Shown here: positions 8,510 through 17,131 of the stretch, in pieces
Layout: each line of letters begins with the position of its first letter
How positions within the stretch are numbered: the first letter of the stretch is position 1
Assembly: GCF_002896855.1 (NCBI RefSeq)
Contig: NZ_CP021850.1
Location: forward strand, 397,665 to 461,664
Reading direction: 5' to 3'
Source: Clostridium thermosuccinogenes
Lineage (GTDB): Bacteria > Bacillota > Clostridia > Acetivibrionales > DSM-5807
Length of the DNA: 64,000 nt
Program-made: the position numbers and the translations under genes
The notes under the pieces: model-generated
Told to the model about the DNA's origin: nothing
Seen by the model: only the letters and a program-made list of their open reading frames with translations
The model's database searches: none

Positions 8510-8512
8510 TCT

Positions 8513-8716
8513 TTACGCCACCCTTCTTGCTGCAGGTATCTCATTTACCTGTTCATAAATTAACTTACCACAGCGTGACGGTACACCTTTTAGCTCATCC
8601 AGCAACTGCTCTGCAATGAGTCTGGCGGCTGACTTTTTGATTCTTTCCCAAATATCTGGCACAGAATCATGAAATTTATCTTTAATAATATTACAGCTTC
8701 TATTCAGGTCATCCAT
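8513..8716 (-). CDS. Small hypothetical protein downstream of ECF sigma factor
   Basis: 67 residues. Its ATG overlaps the last eight bases of the sigma reading frame (8709-8716), implying translational coupling. The sequence is helical and charged (DDLNRSCNIIKDKFHDSVPDI, then SAARLIAEQLLDELKGV). The position is where an anti-sigma gene is normally found. It lacks a transmembrane segment and a zinc-binding HxxxCxxC, so it may be a cut-down anti-sigma or an unrelated partner. Confidence 0.5.
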   Translation of the reverse strand: MDDLNRSCNIIKDKFHDSVPDIWERIKKSAARLIAEQLLDELKGVPSRCGKLIYEQVNEIPAARRVA

Positions 8717-9217
8717 CTAGTGCACCTCCAATCATCTCAGTTAGTTGCTTTATAGCTTTCCTGTATCGCCGTCTCACAGTGCCTTCGGGTATTGAAAGAA
8801 TTTGAGCAATCTCTTTGTGCTTGTAACCGCAAACGGCATATAAAACTGCAATCTGCGAATCCAGATCAGAAAGCTTTTTCAAAGCGTTTTCAAGCGCAAC
8901 ATGCTCTATTACATTTTCAGGGGTATCACATGGTTTTAATGAAGCGTTTTGTGCTTGATCTTCTTCAAACGGTAAAATAGTTCTGGCTTTTCTGAAATAG
9001 TCATAAACCATGTTTTTAAGCATGTTCCGGCTTGATAGGTCGAGGCCTTTTCAAAGATTCTCATATAAGTGTCATGCATCAAGTCCTCTGCAGTATGCCG
9101 GCATTTTACTATAGAGAAGATGAATGCATAAACGTTCTTATATGTACGATTATAAAGTTGCTCTAATGCAGCTATTTTACCGTCTGCAATCGAAGTTATT
9201 ATTTCGTCATCACTCAT
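8709..9217 (-). pseudogene. ECF-type RNA polymerase sigma factor, split by an internal deletion
   Basis: The N-terminal frame (9217 down to 8936) carries sigma region 2 (EQLYNRTYKNVYAFIFSIV, AEDLMHDTYMRIFEKASTYQ, LKTWFMTI). The other frame (9023 down to 8709) carries the end of region 2 (NMVYDYFRKART) and region 4 with its helix-turn-helix (YKHKEIAQILSIPEGTVRRR). The K-W-TI and N-YFRK motifs, normally consecutive, are here encoded by the same nucleotides in two frames. A simple one-base indel therefore cannot restore both, and roughly 10 codons appear to have been lost. AAGGGGTGAAAG precedes the 9217 start. As it stands, no full-length sigma factor would be made. Confidence 0.7.
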
Positions 9218-9322
9218 TCTTTCACCCCTTCACCAATATAACGTATAAAAAGGCAGTTTTGTTCACCAATTTTAAAAATGTAAGTATAAATAAAATCCAA
9301 TTGATAAAAATAATATTTTTTC

Positions 9323-9351
9323 TTGAAAATATAGATAAAATATTTTATCAT
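9323..9351 (+). promoter_or_regulatory. Promoter with embedded palindromic operator before the peptide ABC operon
   Basis: TTGAAA (9323-9328), a 17-bp spacer and TATCAT (9346-9351). The perfect palindrome GATAAAATATTTTATC (9334-9349) covers the spacer and most of the -10 box, a good place for a repressor. No local regulator gene obviously matches it. Confidence 0.5.
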
Positions 9352-9401
9352 GATAGTTACAACTTAATAATGAGACTGAATCATAAGTGAGGAGTGAATT
9401 T

Positions 9402-10994
9402 ATGCTTACAAAAAAACTGGCTAAAGTATTACTTCTTATCACTGTATTCACTGTTGCACTCTACGGATGTAGTGGCAACAAGGAGGATACAAATAAGAGT
9501 AAAACTCCCGCGAATGAGGATTCGTCCATGACTGAACCTACGGAAACGGCAAAATCAGAGCCGACCTATGGGGGTTCAATCACAGTAGGAATAACCCAGG
9601 ATTTGGATGGTCTTGACCCACACAAAGCATTATCGGCAGGAACCAAAGAGGTTTTATTCAACATTTTTGAAGGCTTAGTAAAGCTTGACAAGGATGGAAA
9701 TTTAGTTCCGGCTGTGGCAGAAAGCTATCATATTTCTGAAGATGGAATGACTTATACCTTTACCCTGCGAGAGGGTGTGAAATTTCATGATGGCAGTCCT
9801 GTTACAGCTGATGATGTTGTATATTCTATAAAAAGAAGCGCCGGTATGCTTGAACCGAAAGATCCAACGGTTATAGTAGAATCGGCGCTTTCTGTTATTT
9901 CTGATGTGGTTGCGACCAGTGAAAGGACGATCGAAATTCGCTTGAAGCAGGTGGAGACCGAACTGCTTCCATATTTAACATGTTCTATCGTGCCAAAGGA
10001 TTATGAAGAGTTGGATACTAAGCCTATAGGTACGGGGCCCTTTAGGTTTGTATCCTATACACCGCTGCAGAGCATTGTCCTGGAAAAGAATGACCAGTAT
10101 TATATTGAAGGGGTGCCTTATCTTGATAAAGTTACCTTCAAGATATCATCCAATACGGATGCTGCATTTATGGAGCTTCAGGCAGGAAACATTGATATTC
10201 TTCCATATATTACTGACGCCCAGGCTTCCCAGCTTCCGAAAGGGTATCATATGGAATCGGGACCGATGAATCTGATTCAGGGGCTATTTATTAATAACAA
10301 GGTTGCACCTTTTGACAATAAACTGGTCAGACAGGCCCTGTGCTATGCAGTAGACCGGCAGGCTGTAATTGATATGGTTGCCGGGGGGCGGGGCAATGTA
10401 ATTGGTACCAATATGTACCCCGGATTTAAGAAGTATTATGACGAAAGCCTTGTGAATACCTACCCGTATGACCCTGAAAAGGCCAAGGAGCTGCTAAAAG
10501 AAGCAGGATATCCCAAGGGTTTTAAGTTTACGATTATGGTTCCATCAAATTATCAGTATCATATTGATACCGCCCAGGTCATTGTGGAACAGTTAAAACA
10601 GGTTGGTATTACAGCCCAGATTCAGCTGATTGAATGGTCAAGCTGGAAGTCCGATGTGTATAAAGGCCGCAAATATGAGACAACCCTTGTGGGTCTTGCT
10701 GCCGAACTGGCACCAAGGAAGGCTTTGGAACGGTTCCGCTCGGATGCGGAGAATAACTTCATGAACTATATCAACCCGGAATTTGATGCCCTTTACAAAC
10801 AAGGGGAAACGGAAACGGTAGAAGAAAAAAAGATACAGTTGTATAAGCAAATGGAAGCTATGCTTACCAATGATGCTGTTGCAGTGTATATTCAGGATCC
10901 ACACCAGATGACTGCAGTGAGCGATAAATTGGGCGGGTATACCTATTATCCGATTTATGTTCAGGACATGTCATTGGTCTATTATAAAAAATGA
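9402..10994 (+). CDS. Peptide/nickel-type ABC transporter substrate-binding lipoprotein (SBP family 5)
   Basis: 530 residues. The ATG at 9402 is preferred over GTG 9387 because GTGAGGAG lies at proper distance. A lipoprotein signal ends in the lipobox LYGC (cysteine about residue 24), so the mature protein is tethered outside the membrane. Family 5 landmarks are DLDGLDPHKAL, the conserved GVKFHDGSPVTADDVVYSI, IGTGPFRFVSY and NKLVRQALCYAVDRQAVI. It captures oligopeptides or a similar ligand and delivers them to the permeases encoded immediately downstream. The exact ligand cannot be predicted. Confidence 0.9.
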   Translation: MLTKKLAKVLLLITVFTVALYGCSGNKEDTNKSKTPANEDSSMTEPTETAKSEPTYGGSITVGITQDLDGLDPHKALSAGTKEVLFNIFEGLVKLDKDGNLVPAVAESYHISEDGMTYTFTLREGVKFHDGSPVTADDVVYSIKRSAGMLEPKDPTVIVESALSVISDVVATSERTIEIRLKQVETELLPYLTCSIVPKDYEELDTKPIGTGPFRFVSYTPLQSIVLEKNDQYYIEGVPYLDKVTFKISSNTDAAFMELQAGNIDILPYITDAQASQLPKGYHMESGPMNLIQGLFINNKVAPFDNKLVRQALCYAVDRQAVIDMVAGGRGNVIGTNMYPGFKKYYDESLVNTYPYDPEKAKELLKEAGYPKGFKFTIMVPSNYQYHIDTAQVIVEQLKQVGITAQIQLIEWSSWKSDVYKGRKYETTLVGLAAELAPRKALERFRSDAENNFMNYINPEFDALYKQGETETVEEKKIQLYKQMEAMLTNDAVAVYIQDPHQMTAVSDKLGGYTYYPIYVQDMSLVYYKK

Positions 10995-11066
10995 TCGCAG
11001 TCCGATTGATGGATGATATAAGAGAAATAAAAGATACTATCGAGTTTGTTAGGAGGTGAAGGTTAG

Positions 11067-12014
11067 ATGAAGTATAACATTAAAAAATTAACTACTCTCA
11101 TTGTATCGCTGTTATTTGCTTCTGTTCTAACCTTCATCGCCTTCCAGATAATTCCAGGGGATAGCGCCCTTAATGCTCTTGGTATGGATGCCACGGAGGA
11201 ACAGTTGGAGGAATATCGGGAGGCAATGGGACTAAATAAAAGCATTCCTGTACGCTATATCAATTGGTTAAAAGATGCATTAAGGGGTGATTTTGGTTAT
11301 TCGTCCCAATATCAGATGCAGATGAAGGTCAGCGCTTTAATAAGAGATCGTTTAACTGTAACTCTCTGGCTGGCTGTGTTGTCATTTTTTCTAATTGTCG
11401 TTATTTCCATACCCCTTGGAATTCTATCTGCCAGAAAAAAGAACGGCATCCTGGATTCTTTCATTACGCTGGTTACTCAAGTTTTTATGTCAATACCATC
11501 CTTTTTTTTGGGCATGCTCATTACATTGATCTTTGGTATCATTTTAAGGTGGTTTACACCGGGAAATTACATCAGTCCGGGAGAGAACTTTGGAATATTC
11601 TTAAGGTTTATGATATTTCCGGCCATTGCAGTGGCAATTCCTAAGATTGCCATGATGGTTAAATTTTTACGAAGCTCTTTGCTTAGGGAAATGGAGCTTG
11701 ATTATGTAAGAACAGCGAAAAGCAAAGGGATGACCAATATAAACATACTTTTTCGACACATATTAAAAAATGCATTAATTCCGGTAATAACTTTTTTGGC
11801 CATGATGCTTGCTGACATTCTGGCAGGAACCATTCTTGTGGAACAGGTATTTAACCTTCCCGGTTTGGGCAGATTGTTGGTGTCATCCATTGCAAACAGG
11901 GATTACGCTGTGGTGCAGGCAATTGTCCTGTATATTGTAACTGTAGTAATCATTATTAATTTTTTGGTTGACCTTATCTATCAATGGATTGACCCAAGAG
12001 TTAAGAGAGATTAG
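11067..12014 (+). CDS. ABC transporter permease, DppB/OppB type
   Basis: 315 residues. AGGAGGTGAAGG precedes the start. The first membrane segment (LIVSLLFASVLTFIAFQIIPGD) is the standard OppB opening, and about six segments are present in all. The ATPase-contact EAA loop is DYVRTAKSKGMTNINILFRHILKNALIP, followed by the typical GTILVEQVFNLPGLGRLL. It forms the channel with the next gene product, second in a four-gene operon. Confidence 0.9.
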   Translation: MKYNIKKLTTLIVSLLFASVLTFIAFQIIPGDSALNALGMDATEEQLEEYREAMGLNKSIPVRYINWLKDALRGDFGYSSQYQMQMKVSALIRDRLTVTLWLAVLSFFLIVVISIPLGILSARKKNGILDSFITLVTQVFMSIPSFFLGMLITLIFGIILRWFTPGNYISPGENFGIFLRFMIFPAIAVAIPKIAMMVKFLRSSLLREMELDYVRTAKSKGMTNINILFRHILKNALIPVITFLAMMLADILAGTILVEQVFNLPGLGRLLVSSIANRDYAVVQAIVLYIVTVVIIINFLVDLIYQWIDPRVKRD

Positions 12015-12035
12015 ACCAAAGGCGGGCTGGAGGGA

Positions 12036-12842
12036 ATGATGAAATTTAGGGGGAAAACCTATCACTTTAATTATATATTAGGTCTGCTGATTGTATCCTT
12101 TGTATTTTTGATTGTATTGATCGGATTTTTTTATACCCCATATGATCCGAATAAAATGAATGCTGCATTGAAAAATAGTCCACCGAGCCTTTCGCACTTT
12201 TTTGGCACCGACAATTTCGGCAGGGACATATTGAGCCGTGTCATGAAAGGAGCCGGAACCACATATATCATAGCCGTTGCCATCGTATCCATTGGTGCAT
12301 CTCTGGGAACCGCAGTCGGCGCTTTGACCGGATATTTCGGAGGTTGGTTCGATGAGGTATTGATGAGATTGAACGATGTTCTAACCTCTTTTCCAAGTAT
12401 TTTACTGGCATTGGTCTTTGTTAGTGTATTTGGGCCGGGAAGCTATAATATCATCTTTGCCTTGGGAATTATATTTATTCCAAGCTATGCCCGCGTGATA
12501 AGAAGTGAGTTTATTGTACTGAAAGAAAGAGATTTTGTCAAAAATGCAAAACTAATGGGGGCGGGAAGTTTTCGCATCATGTTTATGCACATATTGCCAA
12601 ATACAAAAAGGGTTTTAATACCGTCCCTTTTGATAGGATTCAATAATGCTGTACTTGCCGAAGCAGGACTCAGTTATCTGGGCCTTGGTGTTCAGCCACC
12701 TCAGGCAAGTCTTGGACGTATGCTGTCAGAAGCCCAAAGCTATTTGCTGGATTCACCATGGTATGCAATAGCACCTGGTTTAATGATCATACTGACGGTT
12801 CTTGGCTTTAGCCTCATCAGTGGAGGTTTGGAGAATGAGTAA
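12036..12842 (+). CDS. ABC transporter permease, DppC/OppC type
   Basis: 268 residues (an in-frame ATG at 12039 is equally possible). Landmarks are the N-terminal FFGTDNFGRDILSRVMKGA, the EAA loop DFVKNAKLMGAGSFRIMFMHILPN and GLSYLGLGVQPPQASLGRML. The usual short C-terminal tail (DGLRDALDP-like) is replaced by LISGGLENE because the frame ends inside the next gene: the last eight bases overlap the ATPase start, which implies translational coupling. Confidence 0.9.
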   Translation: MMKFRGKTYHFNYILGLLIVSFVFLIVLIGFFYTPYDPNKMNAALKNSPPSLSHFFGTDNFGRDILSRVMKGAGTTYIIAVAIVSIGASLGTAVGALTGYFGGWFDEVLMRLNDVLTSFPSILLALVFVSVFGPGSYNIIFALGIIFIPSYARVIRSEFIVLKERDFVKNAKLMGAGSFRIMFMHILPNTKRVLIPSLLIGFNNAVLAEAGLSYLGLGVQPPQASLGRMLSEAQSYLLDSPWYAIAPGLMIILTVLGFSLISGGLENE

Positions 12843-14496
12843 GAAGGATACGCTTTTAAATATAGAAAACTTATCTATTGGATTTACAAAGCGAAGAAAA
12901 ACGAATACAGTAGTTGATCATATCTCCTTGGAGGTTAAGAAAGGTGAAATTCTTGGGATCGTAGGAGAATCGGGTTCGGGAAAAACTATGACTGCCCTGG
13001 CTGTCATGGGGTTGCTGCCTGTCTCTGCAAAAATCTTAAGCGGAGGGATACATTTTCTTGGTAACAATCTGTTGGCCATGGAAGAAAAGAAACTTCGCAG
13101 GCTAAGAGGTCCTGAAATATCAATGGTATTCCAGGATTCCATGACATCCTTTAATCCGCTTCTTACCATAGGAGACCAGGTGGAGGAAATGTTAAGACTT
13201 CATTCAAAATATACGAAGGAAGAGTGTAAAGCCTTAACATTAGAAGCATTAACGGAAGTGGGGTTATCAGAACCCCATGAGATTTATCATCGGTATCCTC
13301 ACCAGCTATCCGGCGGCATGCGTCAGAGGGCAATGATAGCAATGGCTATGGTTGCCGGCCCTAAGCTTGTCATTGCGGATGAACCTACAACGGCACTGGA
13401 TGTTACAACACAGAGCAAAATACTCAAACTGCTCCAAAGGATGAATGATAAACATGGAACAAGTATTATCTTGATTTCACATGATTTGAGAGTAATACAG
13501 AGCATTTGCGGCAGAGCAATCGTAATGAAGGATGGTAAGATTGTAGAGTCCGGGATGGCAAAAGAACTGTTTGCTCATCCCAATACCGAATATACGAAGC
13601 AACTGGTGGCAGCAGTGCCTATGCTGTTTTTTAAATCCAAAGGAGAGCAAAATGAGACTTTCCCTACAGATTTAAAAGAAAATGCAGATATTGAGGACAA
13701 GAATGGCCTTGCAGATCATAACAAGGAGCAAAAAGAAATATTGGCAGTTCAGAATCTCAATGTATTTTATTCCGAGAAAGGCATCGGTTTGCTTGCAAAA
13801 AAGAGCAGAAAACACGTAATTAAAGATGCGACTATTTCAGTGAGGCAGGGAGAAACTCTTGGCATTGTCGGGGAAAGCGGAAGTGGAAAGTCCACGCTGG
13901 CAAAGGCAATAGTTGGGCTGAACAAGGAATTTGAAGGGATAATTAAAATCAATGATGTTGCTGCGATAGGTAGCAAAGCATCGGTGGTTAAGCCACAGAT
14001 GGTCTTTCAGGATCCATATAGCTCCTTAAATCCAACGAAAAAAATCGGATGGATTTTGGAAGAGCCACTAAAGCTTCAAACCAATCTTGGGAAAAAGGAA
14101 CGTATGGCAAGAGTCAATGAAATGATACAGCAGGTGGGCTTGACCTCCAAGCATTTGGAGAGGTATCCCTTTCAATTGAGCGGAGGTCAGAGACAAAGAG
14201 TAGCCATCGCCGCCGCTCTTATTGTGAATCCCAAACTGGTGATTCTGGATGAGCCGGTATCATCGCTGGATGTTACCATTCAGGCACAAATACTGCGTTT
14301 GCTAAAAGAATTGCAGAAAAAGTATAATTTGACCTATGTGTTTATTTCCCATGATTTAAATGTTGTCTTTCAGATTTGCAACCGGGTTTGTGTAATATAT
14401 CAGGGTGAAATTGTAGAGATGAAGGAAGTCAGGGAGTTGTTTTACCAGCCTCAGCATGAATATACAAAAGAACTTCTTAAATCTGCAATGCTATAA
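12835..14496 (+). CDS. Fused double ABC ATPase (DppD-DppF type)
   Basis: 553 residues from ATG 12835, preceded by GGAGG within the upstream gene. Two complete nucleotide-binding domains follow each other. The first has Walker A GESGSGKT (44-51), signature LSGGM (158-162) and Walker B LVIADEP (178-184). The second has GESGSGKS (345-352), LSGGQ (448-452) and LVILDEP (468-474). A charged linker of about 40 residues (270-305) joins them. Most peptide importers encode these as separate DppD and DppF proteins. The fusion fixes a one-to-one heterodimer. The linker to the first domain has the family-typical C-terminal HPNTEYTKQLVAAVP. Confidence 0.9.
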   Translation: MSKKDTLLNIENLSIGFTKRRKTNTVVDHISLEVKKGEILGIVGESGSGKTMTALAVMGLLPVSAKILSGGIHFLGNNLLAMEEKKLRRLRGPEISMVFQDSMTSFNPLLTIGDQVEEMLRLHSKYTKEECKALTLEALTEVGLSEPHEIYHRYPHQLSGGMRQRAMIAMAMVAGPKLVIADEPTTALDVTTQSKILKLLQRMNDKHGTSIILISHDLRVIQSICGRAIVMKDGKIVESGMAKELFAHPNTEYTKQLVAAVPMLFFKSKGEQNETFPTDLKENADIEDKNGLADHNKEQKEILAVQNLNVFYSEKGIGLLAKKSRKHVIKDATISVRQGETLGIVGESGSGKSTLAKAIVGLNKEFEGIIKINDVAAIGSKASVVKPQMVFQDPYSSLNPTKKIGWILEEPLKLQTNLGKKERMARVNEMIQQVGLTSKHLERYPFQLSGGQRQRVAIAAALIVNPKLVILDEPVSSLDVTIQAQILRLLKELQKKYNLTYVFISHDLNVVFQICNRVCVIYQGEIVEMKEVRELFYQPQHEYTKELLKSAML

Positions 14497-14580
14497 AAAA
14501 CGGGCAAAATACAAGTTGCCAAACACACCTTTTGCCAGGAAGGGTATCCTGTGAATAACATTATGCAACAAGCTTGTGGG

Positions 14581-14641
14581 AATTTCATCGATGAAGTATT
14601 AGATTTTTTGCGGAAGCGAATCAAGAAAGATCGATGAAATT
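14581..14641. repeat. Inverted repeat in the gap after the ABC operon
   Basis: Perfect 12-bp arms AATTTCATCGAT (14581-14592) and ATCGATGAAATT (14630-14641) enclose a smaller imperfect stem (GATT...GAATC). There is no clear T-run beyond a short A-rich stretch, so it is not a textbook terminator. Confidence 0.55.
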
Positions 14642-14735
14642 GAAAAAACTTAAAGTCATATGCAGGTAAGCGCTAAGGCGTTTTATTTTGTAGGAAATTG
14701 TTGTATAATAAATGCAAACAAGAAGGGGAATGGCA

Positions 14736-15254
14736 ATGGAACGCATTGGCATAATTCAGGGAGATATAACAAAAATTGAGGTTGATGCTATTGTAAATGC
14801 AGCAAACAACACGCTTCTTGGTGGCGGTGGAGTGGATGGTGCCATTCACAGAGCTGCCGGTCCGGAGCTTTTGAAGGAATGCCGCAAATTGAACGGCTGT
14901 GAGACCGGAAAGGCGAAGATCACCAAGGGATACAAGCTGCCTGCCAAATATGTGATCCATACTGTAGGGCCAATCTGGCATGGTGGAAACAATAATGAAG
15001 ATCAGCTGTTAGCCTCCTGCTACCGCAATTCTTTGCAGCTGGCGGTGGAAAACGGAATAAGAACCATTGCGTTTCCGTCAATAAGCACGGGTGCTTATAG
15101 GTTCCCGGTAAGGCGTGCCGCAAGGATTGCCATGCAGGAGATATCCGGATTTCTGGAGGAGAACGGCAGTATAGACAAAGTGTTCATGGTGTGCTTTGAT
15201 GAGGGAACAATGGAGGCTTATATAGAGGCTTTTAGGGAGATCAGGGAAAAATGA
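14736..15254 (+). CDS. Macrodomain protein, O-acetyl-ADP-ribose deacetylase (YmdB-like)
   Basis: 172 residues. The ATG at 14736 is seven bases from AGAAGGGG, while earlier ATGs at 14712 and 14730 are not properly spaced. The macrodomain motifs are complete: [20 protein letters not shown] (ADP-ribose binding with the catalytic asparagine/aspartate region), [13 protein letters not shown], and [17 protein letters not shown] contacting the phosphates. Proteins of this type remove acetyl or ADP-ribose modifications in the cytosol. Its stop overlaps the next start by four bases (ATGA). Confidence 0.9.
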   Translation: MERIGIIQGDITKIEVDAIVNAANNTLLGGGGVDGAIHRAAGPELLKECRKLNGCETGKAKITKGYKLPAKYVIHTVGPIWHGGNNNEDQLLASCYRNSLQLAVENGIRTIAFPSISTGAYRFPVRRAARIAMQEISGFLEENGSIDKVFMVCFDEGTMEAYIEAFREIREK

Positions 15255-15571
15255 ATGCAACCAAATATAACAAACTGGTGAGAGACAGAATTCCGGAGAT
15301 AATTGAAAAGAACGGCAAGAAGGCAATTGTTGAAGAGCTTGAGCCTCAAGCCTATAAGAAATACCTGGATCAGAAGCTGGAGGAAGAACTTAAAGAATAT
15401 TTTGAGGCAGACAGTGTGGATGAATTGGCTGATCTGGTGGAAGTTGTTTATGCCATATTGAAATATAAAGGCGTTGATACTAAGGATTTTGAAAATATAC
15501 GCAAGAAAAAGGCTGAGGAACGGGGAGCGTTTGATAAGAGGCTTCTGCTCAAGGAAGTTGTAGAGGAGTAG
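15251..15571 (+). CDS. MazG-like / phosphoribosyl-ATP pyrophosphohydrolase-like protein
   Basis: 106 residues. The opening [17 protein letters not shown] and the helical [26 protein letters not shown], with its ExxxD-type acidic metal ligands, match small all-alpha NTP pyrophosphohydrolases of the MazG/PRA-PH superfamily. It is translationally coupled to the macrodomain gene by an ATGA overlap, suggesting both deal with nucleotide-derived metabolites. The substrate is unknown. The 300 bases after it hold no further gene before the thiamine leader. Confidence 0.8.
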   Translation: MNATKYNKLVRDRIPEIIEKNGKKAIVEELEPQAYKKYLDQKLEEELKEYFEADSVDELADLVEVVYAILKYKGVDTKDFENIRKKKAEERGAFDKRLLLKEVVEE

Positions 15572-15850
15572 AGTGCATGGAGTGGAAAACGAAGTAAGGT
15601 ATGCTTCCGGCCTTGCCTGCATTGCCGAAGATTTATTTTGTGAAAGCATTCTGTGATGCTTCCGAGCCGGAAAAACTATATCCTTCAGTGCAGTATCCTT
15701 TTGTAGACATATGAAGCAACAGGAGATTTATTGATTTTACTTGCAATAAGTATGGAGTCCTTTAAATAGATAAATAAAACTTCTGCTATTTTCTTCCCCC
15801 TCCTTGCTGATTATCATAGTATTTTATCAAACAATGAGTGAATACCAAGG

Positions 15851-15878
15851 TTGATTTTTTGCCATATTGTAGTATAAT
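15851..15878 (+). promoter_or_regulatory. Promoter of the thiamine operon
   Basis: TTGATT (15851-15856), a 16-bp spacer and TATAAT (15873-15878), immediately upstream of the TPP riboswitch. Confidence 0.7.
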
Positions 15879-15889
15879 TACAGATAAAT

Positions 15890-15977
15890 ACAAAGGGGAG
15901 CTTGCTGAAGCAGGCTGAGAGTAAGCTGTGTTGCTTAGACCCGTAACCTGATTTGGGTAATGCCAACGTAGGGATAT
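15890..15977 (+). ncRNA. TPP riboswitch (THI element)
   Basis: The conserved pieces appear in order: GGGGAGCTTGCTGAAG with GCAGGCTGAGAG, then GACCCGTAACCTGATTTGGG, then TAATGCCAACGTAGGGA. TPP binding should favour the terminator at 15992-16031 and shut off the downstream thi genes. Confidence 0.95.
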
Positions 15978-15991
15978 ATTTAGCGGAAATT

Positions 15992-16031
15992 ACTGCATAT
16001 ATGCTTTTGTTGGCGTATGTGCAGTTTTTTT
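15992..16031 (+). terminator. Riboswitch-controlled terminator
   Basis: A 13-bp stem, ACTGCATATATGC with GCGTATGTGCAGT, is followed by TTTTTTT. It lies directly after the TPP aptamer and is its expression platform. Confidence 0.9.
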
Positions 16032-16076
16032 ATGCTGTTGACAGACTACCAGTTTGTATTTGCGAAAGGAGATGCC

Positions 16077-16163
16077 ATGATAAAAAATTGTGTTGAAAAT
16101 GTTCGAAGCAAAACGCCTCTTATTCACAATATCACCAACTATGCAGAAAGGAGCAAAGTATGA
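16077..16163 (+). pseudogene. thiM: thiM (hydroxyethylthiazole kinase) remnant
   Basis: Starting nine bases after AAAGGAG, 28 codons read MIKNCVENVRSKTPLIHNIT followed by NYAERSKV and stop. The first 21 are the characteristic ThiM N-terminus, and the remaining 240 or so residues are gone. The reading runs into the ribosome site of thiE and stops by overlapping its ATG. An internal deletion seems to have joined the thiM start to the thiE leader while keeping riboswitch control of thiE. Confidence 0.8.
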
Positions 16164-16801
16164 AACTCGATAAGAAAGATTTACTTTTATATGCTGTCAC
16201 CGACAGATCCTGGCTGGACGGTGAAACTCTTGAAAGTGCGGTGGAAAAGGCACTAAAGGGCGGTGCAACCTTTATGCAGATCAGAGAGAAAGAATTGGAT
16301 GCCGAAAAATTCCTCGAGGAAGCAAAAAAGATTAAAGAACTGTGTAAGAAATATCATGTGCCTTTTGTTGTCAATGATAACGTAGATATTGCCATAGCAG
16401 TGGATGCCGATGGAGTTCATGTGGGGCAGAATGATATGGAGGCCGGCAATGTGCGGGAACTGATAGGCAGGGACAAGATTCTCGGAGTGTCGGTACAGAC
16501 GGTGGAACAGGCGGTATTGGCAGAAAAAAGAGGAGCTGATTACTTGGGGGTTGGAGCAGTATTTCCTACCGGTTCCAAGGCGGACGCAGATTATGTAAGC
16601 CGTGATACCCTGAAAGAAATCTATGAAGCCGTAAATATCCCTGTTGTAGCTATAGGAGGTATAAACCGGGAAAACATAATGGAATTGTCGGGATCCGGAA
16701 TATGCGGAGTTGCCGTAATCAGCGCAATCTTTGCACAGACTGATATTGAGAAGGCTGCGGCTGAATTAAAAAAACTAAGCGAAAAAATAGTGAAGGCATG
16801 A
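16160..16801 (+). CDS. thiE: Thiamine-phosphate synthase
   Basis: 213 residues, the usual length. It condenses HMP-pyrophosphate with thiazole phosphate to thiamine phosphate. TIM-barrel landmarks are LYAVTDRSWL, ATFMQIREKE, VPFVVNDNVDIAIAVDADG, VHVGQNDM, YLGVGAVFPTGSK and VVAIGGI, with the pyrophosphate- and phosphate-binding residues in place. AGAAAGGAG precedes the start, which overlaps the stop of the thiM remnant. It is controlled by the TPP riboswitch at 15890. Confidence 0.95.
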   Translation: MKLDKKDLLLYAVTDRSWLDGETLESAVEKALKGGATFMQIREKELDAEKFLEEAKKIKELCKKYHVPFVVNDNVDIAIAVDADGVHVGQNDMEAGNVRELIGRDKILGVSVQTVEQAVLAEKRGADYLGVGAVFPTGSKADADYVSRDTLKEIYEAVNIPVVAIGGINRENIMELSGSGICGVAVISAIFAQTDIEKAAAELKKLSEKIVKA

Positions 16802-16832
16802 TTTAAGGCAGAACCATATTGGATTTTATAAC

Positions 16833-16962
16833 GAGGCTAAAGATGTCCCCCACCTCTCAAAGGTGGCGGGTACCTAATTTTACAACAGACGGTGAGTTGA
16901 AATCTCCCGCCTCGTTGAAACGATGCGTTGAAATTGCTACGCAATTTCTTCCGTTGTTTTAA
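16833..16962 (-). mobile_element. Solitary IS605/TnpB right-end-like sequence, copy 1
   Basis: About 130 bp that recurs at 36942-37079 in the opposite orientation at roughly 80% identity by eye. Read on the minus strand it begins TTAAAACAACGG, contains the small palindrome GAAATTGCGTAGCAATTTC, then a hairpin with CCACCT/AGGTGG arms inside CCCCC/GGGGG-type flanks, and ends CTTTAGCCTC. This layout resembles the end of TnpB-encoding elements, where the guide RNA scaffold lies, but no tnpB is present. Family assignment is inference from the pattern. Confidence 0.45.
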
Positions 16963-17131
16963 CAATTGGATTTTGAGGATGCATTGCATGACGATCCGCA
17001 TAACAGAAGGTGCTTGGCCCGGGACAATTGGATATATGGTGCTTACAGCAAGACAGCTTGTATGGGATTATGAGGAGCAATGCAAAAATTAATACTAAGC
17101 AAACTAAATACACAGTGGAGTGGAGAATAAG

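Noticed and set aside
16988-17095. Reading MTIRITEGAWPGTIGYMVLT between thiE and thiD
   Set aside because: Short, without a ribosome site or known family; possibly a remnant but not supportable as a gene.
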